Source of the DNA: Holothuria scabra
Lineage: Eukaryota; Echinodermata; Holothuroidea; Aspidochirotida; Holothuriidae
Assembly: GCA_037179385.1 (NCBI GenBank)
Contig: CM074179.1
Location: 3,720,001 to 3,784,000, forward strand
DNA length: 64,000 bases
Direction: 5' to 3'
Shown here: positions 13,161 through 24,845 of the stretch, piece by piece
Numbering within the stretch: the first letter of the stretch is position 1
Layout of the letters: each line of letters opens with the position of its first letter
Translations under genes and position numbers: made by a program
The notes under the pieces: generated by a model
Database searches by the model: none
Told to the model about the DNA's origin: nothing
The model's input: the letters and a program-made list of their open reading frames with translations, nothing else

Positions 13161-13289
13161 ATTATGTAATATGTCAAGTATAATTAGTCCAGGTTACAGT
13201 ACTTTCTATTTCATGTGTAAGACAAACTTATTTTACGTCCACCTCCAATCGATCGGTAATCGGTCGTTCACCGTCAAAAGTCGTTCCGT

Positions 13290-13512
13290 GTTTGAATTCT
13301 CACCGTGGTTAGAGCATCAGATTTTCAGTAGAGAGGTCGGGGATTCGAGACCTGGCCGGGTCACACCGCGAATTTAAAATGGAACCTACTGCCGTTGTGC
13401 TTGGAAAACAAACCAGTGTGCCACAACTGGAAAAAAAAGCTGTGGCCGGCTTGACTTGAACCAAGAAGTTAGAAACTTGGCCGTCAAACTCCATGTAACC
13501 TACATTAACCTC
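13290..13512 (+). repeat. tRNA-derived SINE, nearly full length
   Basis: The head has an A-box-like GTGGTTAGAGCATC and a B-box-like GGGATTCGAGACC. The body follows: GGAACCTACTGCCGTTGTGC, AAACCAGTGTGCCACAACTG, TGTGGCCGGCTTGACTTGAA, GAAACTTGGCCGTCAAACTC and a CCATGTAACC tail. The internal boxes are those of an RNA polymerase III promoter, and the body matches the copies at 28155 and 38105. Confidence 0.8.
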
Positions 13513-13806
13513 ATCGTATTTGACTTCTTCAACGTCGTTTGTTTAGATTGCAGCATCGGTGATTGCAGTGGTCTTTGGTTTGTACCCCTTGCCAGTTCGC
13601 ACCGGTCGTTTAGCCTCCAAGTACAGTCTGTATACCTATTAGCTTTTGAATAAAATTGCTGGTTTAGAAAGAATAAAGGTAACAAACAAATTGAACTCAA
13701 CAATACAAAATACGTGATATAAAACCAACAACAACAAGCCTGGCTCAGTTATCAGTATTTGTAACTGCAAAGGAACATTACCGAATTTAGGAAGAACAAA
13801 ACAGCC

Positions 13807-13837
13807 CCACCCCCCCCCCCCCCCCAAAAAAAAAAAA
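13807..13837. repeat. Poly-C then poly-A homopolymer tract
   Basis: A run of about 18 C residues is followed directly by about 12 A residues. Such tracts are prone to polymerase slippage and assembly length error. Confidence 0.8.
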
Positions 13838-14724
13838 GAAGAAAAAACAACAACAATATTGCAGGACAGTCTTTGCATTTAGCAAAAGGTAGACCTAGTA
13901 AACGCATGAGATAGCCTAACAAAAGTCGCTACCGATTACAACCGTCCTTCAGATAGTAGTGCACAATAGCACGTGTTAACAGAACAATAATTATTTTCCC
14001 ATTCCGCAGCCAACTGAAATCTAAATCGGTTTTCTCCTAAAAGAAAGTTCAAATGGGAATCGAACTGATGCCGATATATCAGATGTGCACTTGTCAGCAA
14101 ATTGGGTGAACTAGGAAGTTTTTCCTTTGGTGGCCGGCGAGCCGGGCAAAGCCTGGGCGAACTATGTAGTTTTATGGGAGGAGCTTGTAAAGGGCGAGAA
14201 GACGCAAATCGAAATAACTGCACAGTTTCCCCAAATGTGTGTTATAGAACGCTTGGTTTTGTCCGATGTACGGACTTCAGGCTGCCATTGGGTATTCAGA
14301 CGGAGAAATCATTTTTGGGGGCGCACATCGCGGTTGGCCGAGGAATGGTGAGAGAGAAAACTCAAGGCGCCTACATGCAAAATGCCTCACGATCATCAAC
14401 CCAGATTTGGAGATTTCGCCACAAACTTTGAATTTTTGTCGGTCTATTTGGGAATATTTTTTTTATCCATTTGTACAAACATTTCTGTTCAATGTTTTTG
14501 GGGGGCGGAGGGGGCACCTTTCCCCCTTTTTCTGGGCCCATGGTTCTAGCTTCCAACGGTCTGTCCCATGTTCTGTGAGTATGTACTCTACTGATGTATC
14601 TCATTTCGGACATAGGCTGTATACTTTACTGTATATCAACCTCATCTCTACTCAAATGTCCCTGCCTGTTACTTGCAACGGACTTGGATCATGTAACCCT
14701 ATAATTGCAGTTATTAAACAGTGT

Positions 14725-14862
14725 GCAATTGTGATTGGTGCTCAGCATTTAAGGAATGGAGTGCAGAAGGGAAAAGAGCCAGTGGCCCACAACTGGGAAA
14801 AAGGTCGTGGGCGTGGTCGGCGCGACTAAAAACCATTTGGTTAAAAATTAGTCGAGCCTAAC
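14725..14862 (+). repeat. tRNA-SINE body fragment
   Basis: Landmarks GTGATTGGTGCTCAGCATTT, GAGCCAGTGGCCCACAACTG and GGTCGTGGGCGTGGTCGG are followed by a decayed 3' tail. Overlapping ORFs here (14266-14829) are read through this repeat and are not genes. Confidence 0.65.
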
Positions 14863-16579
14863 AAACTCATCAAACTCAATTACTGTAGTCTACGTGTACC
14901 AGTCAGTCTCCTTGGGGACTTCGCCCGAAGTTAGGTCTATACATTATTTGCAACTTAAGAGCCTGCCGTCTTGGACATACTGCATAATCATTTTCGTTTA
15001 TGTACGCAATAAAAATTCCTGCGCACCGTGTTTTTTTATTGAACATGGCAACTGACGACAGGAATATGTTTAATGTGTTCCCCAATTGTTAGAACTAAAA
15101 GTTGGCAATTTTGGGCAGACAACACATAATACAAACTCAATTATTCCCGCTTGCTCTTCACTAAACTATTTATCCTTTATTACATCTTTTATCTGCCGGT
15201 CAATGAGACCTGCAGATTAAAAATGATAAAAGAGCCTCGGCGTTAAGACAAAGGAGTACTTACAACAAACACGTATTATTATGACTCTGTTGTCTGAAAA
15301 ATTACCAATACATGTAATAGCCCAAACAAGGGCCGATCCATTCAGGCGCTGCACAGCCGACTGACCTATTCAGTGCAGTAGCCTGGATCATTTGTCACTT
15401 TTACTTTTTACATTTTAATATTCCGCAACCATTTCAATTGGTAGACATTACCCAAGCCAGGGGGTGGGGTTTTCTTTTTAGGAAGGGGGGGGGGTTGGGA
15501 GTTGGGGGGCATTTTATGTTTTAGTAACCACGTTACAGTTGATGTCCCCCAGAACATTTCTCAATTTTACTTAAATACACAAGCAATATTCACTCACTTG
15601 CGAAATAACAATCAATGAATTAATTTGATACCCCCAAAGTCGTCTACAGTTTTCGCCCCATAAATGTCTTTTCGTTCAATTCATATTTCATGACTCGTGG
15701 CTCAATCATTCACCAACCCCTAATACCAAAATCCGGAGAAGCTGTCGTTCTCAAAATGGGACCGTCTGCTATTGACAAGTCATCGTACAGTTCAGCACTT
15801 GGTATGAAACAGAGGGAATTCCCCTTCAACTACAGTTTTTATTATCAAATACTGTGTTTGTTTAACCCGTGACGTGTTATTTGTTACCTGGCTATTGTTC
15901 GAGTCTTATAATGTTTGCTCTGTAATGCCCTCTGTTAATCTGCATTGCACTCACCGTAAGATGAATAATAGATCAAGGACTGATAATAAGCCGGTGTCAA
16001 AGAATCATTCATGGATACTTTCATGGAAACACTTCACAGGATGGCCGCCTTCCCCACACCTTTTATCAACGTTTGGTGTGTAGATAAAATACTGCATCTA
16101 CCTTAGCATGAGTATGCTACAATACGACATGCCCTTCTACAGTACAGTAAATACAGTACTCTGCTTCCTCTGGTGATTGCATACAGAACGGGCTACATCG
16201 GCAAGAGTTAAGAATACTACCAGCAGTCTTTTGGCTCTCCTGAACAGTGAATCCCTTTTTCTGTTTGCAAATCAAGTTTCAAATTTAATCCGGATTTGTA
16301 TCAATCAATAAAAACCGCTTACATTCTTTTGGTCTTACAATTTTACAGATGTAATTCATAGGCTATTTTAAATAAAGGTCGAGAGCATTCGCCCCCAACT
16401 TCGTTATTTTTGAAGCAACAGCTAAATATTACAACTTTTTGTCTTTTTCCTCTTCAAAGTATCTTCCATCATATTTTATGACTTCAATACTGCATATCTA
16501 AGGTAAACCGTACAGTTTTGTTCTAGTAAATTTCACATTTGAAGAAAATGTCATATGACTCTCAACTGCCAATCATGAA
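14863..16579. other. Unassigned intergenic DNA
   Basis: AT-rich sequence with G-rich runs at 15461-15511. No exon, TIR pair or SINE landmark was recognised. Confidence 0.35.
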
Positions 16580-16631
16580 ACAGAGCAGTCCACTAGACTA
16601 CTTCAAGTTGGGTGACTGCTCTTGCCCTTAA
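16580..16631 (-). mobile_element. TTAA MITE family 2, terminal fragment
   Basis: Read on the minus strand it starts AGGGCAAGAGCAGTCACCCA next to TTAA and continues with CTTGAAGTAGTCTAGTGGAC. This matches the left end of the full copy at 54194. The other end is missing. Confidence 0.6.
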
Positions 16632-16839
16632 AGATAAGTTACAGAGCCATTCATGATGGATTTATAATAATCTGCAATTACATTTTTAATCTGTTGTAGC
16701 AGGTTAGATATTCAATGTTATTCATTGGTGAATGAAAACCTGTAAATTACAGAATAGGTAAAGTAGATGATTTGATATGTAATACAAATTAGGTTTATTT
16801 TGCTGCAGAATATTATGTTACATACAGTATTTAAATACA

Positions 16840-17052
16840 CACTCTATAACAACGTGTTTAGCAATCAGACATATTTTGCCCACTTCGTAAACACGTTTAA
16901 CTTCTTACATGTTTAAAAATAAAACGTGTTTTAAAGCCAAATTTTTAGGAATCAGAGACTCGTTTGTAGTATCTATAGATAAACGTTTTTACAAAATGGG
17001 GGCATAAAGTGTTTAGAACAAGGTTTAATTCTAAAACACATTTTCAAGGGTG
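16840..17052. mobile_element. MITE of the AAACACGTTTA motif family
   Basis: The left end reads CACTCTATAACAACGTGTTT. The right end, inverted, reads CACCCTTGAAAATGTGTTTT. Between them, versions of AAACACGTTTA and AAACGT recur in both orientations. It is related to the elements at 28427, 33264 and 39172. No coding potential. Confidence 0.6.
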
Positions 17053-17411
17053 AACCTTAATGATGTCTATAAGTTCAGATCACAGATTATTAATATGCTT
17101 TTACAGATTAATTTGTTATTGCAGATTAAGTAACATTTATACACCGTAGATGGTCCTAAAAACGCTGTCCTATCATTTTCCGTTACGGTAGAATAATAAA
17201 AAGCGCTCCGCAGGCAGCCTGGAACAATCCAACAAAATGGGAACAATAGAGAGGAATCTTTGCGTATGCAGTGAATATATGCTTCAGTGCATTCTCTTAC
17301 GTACTGCACCATCATGGTGACGTCATGGTTACCACAACCTTTTGAAATTATTCGAAGCCTAGCAGCGTCATTATGGTTTTGAATAGAACGACCACCGTAT
17401 CTATTCCTGTA

Positions 17412-17580
17412 CACTGTAAAACATGCCTCAAAATCGTTGCAAATTTACAGAACAAAAAATAAAGAGAGGCATGGCAATTACAGAAAAGTTCTTGTTATAA
17501 ATTTCCAAAACTTTTCTGTAGTCCTTAATATTTGTCTCTTTATTTTGTTGTTCAATTAATCAACCGTATTTTTACATTGT
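17412..17580. mobile_element. Short TA-flanked MITE with CACTGTAAAA end
   Basis: The left end is TA|CACTGTAAAACATG and the inverted right end is TA|ACAATGTAAAAATACG. The interior has a long imperfect palindrome in which AAAAAATAAAGAGA pairs with TCTCTTTATTTT. The 169-bp length and TA flanks match the copy at 23849 and suggest a Tc1/mariner/pogo-type non-autonomous element. Confidence 0.6.
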
Positions 17581-17815
17581 TATACTGCCACTATGTATTT
17601 ATTCATACAAAGATTGTTCAACACACTTTTTCGCTGCACTAAAGAACCCTTAATTAACTGTTTCGGTATTATTTTATGCACTGCTGATCTACAGTGGGAA
17701 ATGTGAAGTTATGTGTTTAATGGTTCCAAGTTAACAATTTCGAACTTAGCTCAGATATTCATGCCATCACATGTATCGAATGTCAACTTTTGCAAGCTGC
17801 AGTATAGACCTACTG

Positions 17816-18036
17816 TATAGAGACTTTGCAATTACGTCACGGAACCGCCATACTGGAGGACATTCATGCCAAATACACGTGGCTTTGTGCCGTACGCACT
17901 GCAGCGTGTGCACTGTGACATGCACGGTGTACACAAATTCAACGAGCAAGCGCGTCCCATTTGGTTCACTATGTATTTACATGTACTCCAACATGGCCGC
18001 CGGAGACTATTATAACGTCATGTGAAAAGCCTCTAT
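17816..18036. mobile_element. 221-bp MITE with TATAGAG ends
   Basis: The left end TATAGAGACTTTGCAATTAC pairs with the inverted right end TATAGAGGCTTTTCACATGA. Both arms continue with a TGACGT/ACGTCA motif and a GCCAT block. GC-rich compared with its surroundings, no coding potential. Superfamily not assigned. Confidence 0.6.
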
Positions 18037-18780
18037 AATTGAGAATGTGTTGAGTACACTACGTTACACTGCCATTTTAAGTAAAGTACTATTAGCCTGC
18101 TGTACTTGATAGCTTCCCACTAAACTTTCCGGTACTTAGCATTGCAATGAGTTATCCTGGTCACCTGCACTACTGAAGGTGGAGTTTCCGGCATTTTACT
18201 TGCAGTAAAGTACTTCCACTTATACGAAAGGGTTTTTTTTTTTGCAATTTTCGGAGTACGGTGTACAAATTCATAAGTGAATAAACCACATGTACAGTGT
18301 ATACGGTGGAAGGATATTTCCAGTTCTTTGCAATTTGAAGGCAAAATCTGCATCTTGTCTATGCCTATATAGAGTAAAATGAGTGATATTGATAGAAATC
18401 ATGTCCATATGAGAAAGAGACTGAGTAGAAATGGGTTAATTGAAGTAAATTCATGTTAGAAAACTACTTCAAGCCTCCCCATACAGTATTGTCTATGGAG
18501 CGGCGATTTGTTTTCGAAACTGGGCGGGGCACTTCTTCACTTTCCAAAAAATTCAAATTCAAAGTCAAGTTCTAAACTGCCATTTATGGATGAAGTTTTA
18601 AACTTCTTAAACTTTTATGGAACTTTAGTCTTCGATCCATTCATGCAATTCATGTCATACAGTATGTACAGAAAGTCATTAGCCTGTTAGCAGACCTTCA
18701 GTATATTTAGTAGGGATGTAACCGGTCCATACATTTGTAACGACGGTTCTTCGCGTCCGGCCCAAATACACAAAGAGGTT

Positions 18781-18965
18781 AGGTAAGATGGAGTTTTGTG
18801 GCTCAGTTAACAACCAATAGGTTCAAGTCGAGCCTGCCACAGCCCTTTTTTCCAGTTGTGGCTAACTGGCTTGTTTTCCCCACTCCATTGCTGATGCCTG
18901 GCTAGTGTTCCCCACCATTTTTGATGCTGAGCGCCAAGCACAATGGCAGTAGGTTCCAATAAACA
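18781..18965 (-). repeat. tRNA-SINE body
   Basis: On the minus strand it shows TTGGAACCTACTGCCATTGT, AAAACAAGCCAGTTAGCCAC, GGCTGTGGCAGGCTCGACTT and GAACCTATTGGTTGTTAAC. The head is absent; sequence 5' of it is A-rich. Confidence 0.7.
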
Positions 18966-19462
18966 CAGAGAGGAAAAAGATAAAAAAAAAAAAATCACCA
19001 AAGAAGGCATCGCAGTACAAGACTGCCATAGAAACTATCATTGAAAACGATGCACAGTGGTAAAAACTAAACAGAAGGGTGTCTAAATTTAGTGTTTTGG
19101 GGGAGCCCTGCCATGGCCTACAGTACGAGAGAGGGGATTGAATGCCATTGGCATAGCAAAGTTTTCTTCCTTTAATTTCTGTAGACGTTTTATAAGCCCC
19201 AACCCACGGATTCCGCCAGAAACACAAAAAGGGGGGGGGGGGGATTTATTACTGCTAAACCCCAAGTCAAAATTGATGTGATCTAGGCTAAAGTTATGAG
19301 TGGGTTCAGGGGGGCAAAAGCTTGCTTTAAGGCCCCTGTAAGGTGCAATTTGAAGGTTTTAAAGGCCATTTATTTGTGTAAGTTCGAACATTGCTGCAAA
19401 AGTTTCGTCTTTTTAAGTGAGAAACCAAGATATTGACAATTTCCTTATTTTTATGGAAATGA

Positions 19463-19528
19463 AAAGGGGGGGGGGGGCTTTACCCACCTTCTTCTGGAAA
19501 AGGGGGGGGGCAAATCCCCCCCCCCCCA
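19463..19528. repeat. Clustered poly-G/poly-C tracts
   Basis: Three G or C runs of 8 to 13 bases occur within 65 bases, the last being C-rich directly after a G-rich one. The strand can fold back on itself and may form G-quadruplexes. Run lengths in the assembly are unreliable. Confidence 0.7.
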
Positions 19529-19844
19529 CGGTGACCCTGCAACCATACCATGAAGGCCGTCTTCAAACAGGAAATTTGGTATTCGTACTGCGCATACTGT
19601 AGCAAAATTGTATTTGTAACATCAGTTTTCGTAATGTAACACTACAGTATATCTTGAGAAGGGCAGTAACAGGTTTTGGGGCACAGAAATGATTGACTAT
19701 GAGAACCTTTGTAGGGATATCCCCACTCTGTCAAATTTAAGTCAAGCTATCCACCTCTGCCAGTACCGCGTTGGGGAATTGTAGGGATAGCGTTCGATGA
19801 ATCCTATAACACATTTTAACGAGAAACACGGAATAACAATTTTA

Positions 19845-20183
19845 CACTCTAAAATCAAAAGACTGAACTTAGCCACTCTTTGATCGAGTGAAAAGTGTAA
19901 ATTCACTCCATTAGAGTAATAATTCAATCCAAGAGGAGTGAAGTTCACTCCAAAAAGAGTGAAATTCACCAGAGGAAGAGGGAAAATTCACTCTTCCACG
20001 AGTGCCTGCAATGATCGCTCTTTTTTTTAAAGAGCGATCACTGTGGGCACTCCATCAAGAGTGAATTGCACTCTTTTTGGAGTGAATATCAATCTTCTTG
20101 GATTGAATTATTACTCTAATGGTGAATTTACACTTTTCAATCGATCAAAGAGTGACTTAGTTCACTCTTTTGATTTGAGAGTG
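19845..20183. mobile_element. 339-bp near-complete palindrome MITE (CACTCT, TA duplication)
   Basis: It is flanked by TA (19843-19844 and 20184-20185) and ends CACTCT...AGAGTG. The whole element is one imperfect inverted repeat centred near 20030. GATCGCTC and GAGCGATC meet at the centre around an A/T run. The arms repeat variants of ACTCTTTTTGGAGTGAA and TTCACTCC many times. A related element is at 54817. No coding potential. Confidence 0.85.
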
Positions 20184-20997
20184 TACTCTGCGGATATAGA
20201 AGCGGAAAAAACTTCGTGTGTTCGTACGCTGCATCTCACTGTATGTAAGGTAGTTTGTCAAATATCACGGCTACATACCTTAGTATACCAACTGTACGCC
20301 TATACCTACAGTAATTAGTTATAGCATATATATACACCTTGTAGCAGAAATTACACTACTCGAAAGCTTGGGTTTCCCGTGTTGCCGTGATTTGGCATAT
20401 TAGTAATAGGTTTGTTCACCGTTTGACTCAGAATACCCGGAACTTCCTGTAAGATAGTTAGAAACGCGAACCTAAAACAGGAAAGGAGTATTGCTTGTAC
20501 AAATTTATCGAGATTTCATCACTTATGCATATATAGACTGTACTCGACCTTGTATGTATATTACTGTACGCATGACTCGGGATTCTTATTGGGACGTTCC
20601 CGGTCAAAGTATAGATTTTATAACCACACTCGAAAAGTCTGAAGTTCGCAGTTTAAATACTATGCGCAGACTGGGTTGTTTGCTTTGCTCCACATAGGCC
20701 CAACGTCACGTCTCGCCGAACAATATAAGGCCACTGTGCATAGAGAATCAGTCATGCATGCTTAAGTCTTGAAATTCCTGTAAGGACCAACCGGCCAATT
20801 CGTCATTAAAATATGCGAACAATTGCAATAAAAGACTTTTTGATGGCAGTGTGCCTGCTCAACAACGCACGGTGTCTAAAAATACGTAGGCCTACGGAAC
20901 TTGCTTGAAAGTGGCGGGGAAGGCGATTTTCTATCACAAGTTAGGGTTACTAGTTATACGAGGTTTTACAGCTCAGTTTCAAAACAATTTAAAGACT

Positions 20998-21740
20998 TTA
21001 TACCCCTCTCACACCAATCAGGAAAGCCATTCCGTGGTCACTTCAAGGTGTCCGTGAGAGCAAAAGTTCAAAAATCGAAGAAACCACGAAATGGAACCCG
21101 ATCTCACGGGTTGCCACGATTTAAGCACGATTTGACGACGTGTCGATTCACTCCGTGGGCCAATTCTCACGAATGCTCCACGGATCACCCCAAAAAATTT
21201 TGGACATGTTGAAAAACTGAAACGTGGGCACTTCGGAAATTTATTGCCGATATGTAAACGTATTGTTTTCAATACGGCTTTGTTGAAGTACTTTCAAAGT
21301 GTTCTCGAGGTTGGGTCGAAGTAACATCGGATTTCACGGATGTAAGAGTGAGCCTCCGCCGCATACGAAGTGTCCACGAGTTGGCTATGTACTGCTTACG
21401 GACTATACGTAGTACTCTCGAGCTGACGCCGTGGTTACCACTGACACCACGTAGTAGTCTTGGGATGGTGTCGACACCTTCGGGATTCGATCGGGAAGGC
21501 CCAAGATGGCGCCGGCGTACAATTTGTGAATTCCGCGGGAAATTGACATGTGGACGGGTTTGCCCCGCTTTGTTTACAGCGTGACCACGGATTACGCACG
21601 AAGTGAAAACGAGTAACCACGAAATTAAAACGTGGTGACATAAAAAACGGACAAAAAACGTAGACTGCGGATGCTGTTGCAAAAAATTAATTTCCGAAGT
21701 GACTTCGTACTGGTTTCGGATTGGTGTTGGAGGGGTATTA
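20998..21740. mobile_element. 737-bp TIR element with TTA target duplication (PIF/Harbinger-like)
   Basis: The direct repeat TTA (20998-21000 and 21738-21740) flanks ends TACCCCTCTCACACCAATC and, inverted, TACCCCTCCAACACCAATCC. The TIRs extend about 45 bp, to GTGGTCACTTC and GAAGTCACTTC. The interior repeats CCACGGAT, CCACGAAAT and CACGAGTT-type motifs in both orientations. A 3-bp TTA duplication fits PIF/Harbinger, but no transposase is present. Overlapping ORFs on both strands here are by-products of the palindromic structure. Confidence 0.75.
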
Positions 21741-21757
21741 CCATTGCTATTGCACGT

Positions 21758-21772
21758 GGGGGGGGGGGGGGT
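21758..21772. repeat. Poly-G tract
   Basis: A G run of about 13, just outside the TTA-flanked element. Confidence 0.7.
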
Positions 21773-22387
21773 GGTATTCGCCCAAGGGGCGGGGTTTGTT
21801 CCACATAGGTTGTCTCGGCAGAGGTGTCAAATAATCATTTTAAGGGAATATGATGCCTGATGCAAAATATCGGTGTTACATAACGACCCTGTTACATATT
21901 GGCGTAATAGTCCCGGCTGGAATTGGGTATTATCTGCTGCCAATCATGCACTGTTCACTAGCTTAGGTGCTCCTCAATAAAGTTTACTTTCAGTCGTTAC
22001 ATTTATATATAGCAACGTCTCCTACATGGGAGAGCAAAATCGAAAGCACAATTAAAACCTGACAATTTTACAAGGAGAATTGCTTCAGTAGCAACTAATA
22101 CAGGGGTGAAAATTTCTGAAATTCACTGATTTATTACAAGTACTTAACTATATACCCGCCGAGATACAGGAACTTCCACGGGAACAAGCACAGTGTTGTA
22201 ACACTATCTGAATATACAGCGAGACGGAAGCATTGCTCGATCTGCATGCGTTGCTTTTACATAATAAGTGGTCAGCAGATGTTACATACTGTACTGTAGT
22301 GAAAGTCAATATAATGAAGTGTTTATCAATGTTCAAACTGCTACAGTACTTGCTCATCATTTCGCTCTCACCTTTTACTTTCGTTTT

Positions 22388-23488
22388 ATTAAAAGAATTA
22401 ACGTCACATCAAGTTTTGATATGTTAGAGGGTACTTATTCTATGCATTTCGTGAGATCCGTAGTTCGAGCCCTGGCCGGATCATACCGAAGACTTTAAAG
22501 GGAAATATTGCGTTTAAAACGTTCCAACGCAGCATTAAAAGTAACTGGCTCAAGTCATTATCAAATCATTAAGTGTCAATAATAAACCCAAAAATGTTCT
22601 GCACAAAAAGAGTTATGGGAGTTGCATCTTTTGAAATGTTGAAAGTTTGGGTGAACAAATTCTATTCTTGAGCAGTAACAACTGATTTGCTTTCTGATGG
22701 AAACTTTTTTTCTTGAAAATATGGCTGCCATACTGCCTGAATTTTAATTATTTATCACTCTTAAATATTGGTTTTAAAGGGATGAAATTTCCTTGTAAAA
22801 CAAACGCAATATTTCCATACTGCCATTTAGCTCGCAGGCGGACGAATTTTTCGTTCAGCTCATCGCTCCGAAAAAATTCTGAGGGACGGCAGCCTAAAGG
22901 GGGCTGCAGCCTCAGAGTCGCTACGCAGGCTAGCTGACATTGTGCTTGGTGCTCAGCCTTATCAATGGGTTAGAGAAAACAAGCCAGTGAGCCACAAGTG
23001 GAATAAAGGCCGTGGTGGGCTCGACTTATACCAATTGGTTGCAGACTGGACCGTAAAGCTTCATCTTAGACTTTTCGATAAGAAGAAAGCTCAAAATGAG
23101 CACACATATGACATCATATCCTCACATTAATGACCAGACTGTTATTTTTCTTTGACCTTTAACCAGTTTTCTCCTCAACGATCCAATCTTATCGGATTGG
23201 GATTGCATAATAAACAAACTTTGCATTTCCCATAGAGAGGTCCTGTCTTAAGTTCAAGGTCACCTCAACAACGAACTAAAAAAAAAGGCAAAGAAAAACA
23301 AACCATCCCTTGTCAATGTGAGGAAGTGATACTTGTTATGCTGCACTCAAACTCTCTTTGGAACATAAATTCGGTGACTTTATCCTATGATATCTCGAGA
23401 ATTACACGTCTGATTTGAATGGAGGTTTCCCCATACTGTGTAGATACGATTTTTCTTTCACTATAAAAATAGAATGTCTCCTTTAAAT
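22388..23488. repeat. Unclassified dispersed repeat (family X) carrying an inserted SINE
   Basis: The left part (CACATCAAGTTTTGATATGT, then GGTACTTATTC) and right part (AGCACACATATGACATCATA, CCTCACATTAATG, then GATTTGAATGGAGGTTTC) match, in order, the uninterrupted sequence at 39500-40000. Here a SINE separates the two parts. No TIRs or protein were recognised, so the class is unknown. Confidence 0.5.
22445..23075 (+). repeat. tRNA-SINE split by a later ~430-bp insertion
   Basis: The 3' half of the tRNA-like head (AGTTCGAGCCCTGGCCGG, ATCATACCGAAGACT) ends near 22495. The body (GTGCTTGGTGCTCAGCC, AAACAAGCCAGTGAGCCACA, GGCCGTGGTGGGCTCGACTT) resumes near 22935 and runs to about 23070. The two parts are consecutive in intact copies, so the intervening DNA is an insertion. 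The head-side junction reads TTTAAAGGG, like a TTAA target. Confidence 0.65.
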
Positions 23489-23848
23489 TATTCTTCAAAT
23501 GCCATCTAGCTGTGAGATGTTTCACGTGGCACGACACTCTCTTTTGAACATTTCACATTCAAACCTGCATCATTTTGGTAATTATTTTTCTGAAGCCTTG
23601 TGCGTATACTCATATCGTTGCCACACGTTCTGCGCATGTGCAATGGCCGGAACCATGGTATGTGCAACACGTTTGTATCACTGTTCTTCACGGTAGAACG
23701 AACAATAAGTTCACTGAAGACACATTCGACAGTCAAGAATTGTTGAGAAATAATTGTTCATCAGCATTTAATTTTGGTTACCGTAATAATTTAGATTGCC
23801 AGCATATTACAGTGACTGTAAACAATCTAATACCCTATAATGAGAATA

Positions 23849-24026
23849 CACTGTAAAAATCGTCACGGACATATTGTAGAATTATAGAACAAAAAATAAA
23901 GAAATAGGCCCTACAAGGTGGATTCGCAAAAGGTGCTGTCCGATTTTTGGAAACAAATTGACAGCACTGTCGTTTCCTTCGTGTAATTACATTTGTTCTG
24001 GAAATCTACAGAATTGTTTTGCAGTG
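23849..24026. mobile_element. 178-bp TA-flanked MITE with CACTGTAAAA end
   Basis: TA|CACTGTAAAAATCGTCAC on the left and, inverted, TA|CACTGCAAAACAATTCTG on the right. The interior pairs AGAACAAAAAATAAAG with matching sequence of the opposite arm. Same family as 17412. Confidence 0.75.
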
Positions 24027-24278
24027 TATCGGGTTAAGGTTTTGATTTTAATATAGTATTCAGTTACACGTAATGTACATCATAAACATCTAGTCATTTG
24101 GGACAGGACTCGGAATATTGTTAAACATTTACAAGATTTATTTCAAAATTGGCTGAAAACGGTTCAAAAATGAAATTACTTCTATTTATGAGCAGACTCC
24201 AGTCAAAGATTTGACGACATTACAGTTCGTTACGCTCATATAGGCCTATTTTGTTCACTTTGGCTAGGGCATTTTTAG

Positions 24279-24296
24279 GTATATATATATATATAC
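24279..24296. repeat. (TA)n microsatellite
   Basis: An uninterrupted TA dinucleotide run of about eight to nine units. Confidence 0.85.
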
Positions 24297-24845
24297 GAAA
24301 GAAACGAGAAGATAGGCCCTTAATTAAAACGGCCGACAAATCTCAGAATCACGGGTTTCCGTATATCCCTTGTACACATGACATATAAGGCTAGTACAGA
24401 AAGACTTGGACTTACACCATAAACTTATCAAGGTTAAGGCAAGGGACATTTGGGGATTATCTTTAATACAACTATTCAAACCTTCTAATTGTGGTGACTT
24501 GCACATTGCCCGAAAGTCTGAAATTACAATAGCTTATGTGTTACAAAGCAACAGTAGGTTAAGTCCGTAATTACAATTTTATATATTACATTAGTCGATA
24601 AAAAAAATCACTTAGGCCAAGACTCATCGCTCAATCTTACCCAGTCGCAGTGGTGCGACACTAGTTTTATCAATGTTAATAGTCGAATGCAACCAGTTTA
24701 CAGTAGGCAGTCTTGTAAAATTCCTGTTGGCTGGCTCTGTTTCCAAAGTCGTCAGAAACATGTTCAATTAATCATCAAATCATTTCAAAATTTTAATTTC
24801 TTTTAACAGGTTCATTCATATTCCAGTCCTTCCTAAGATATCAAC

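Noticed and set aside
14102..14829. Several overlapping plus-strand ORFs, the longest 187 residues
   Set aside because: They run into the SINE body at 14725-14862, change composition along their length and match no family.
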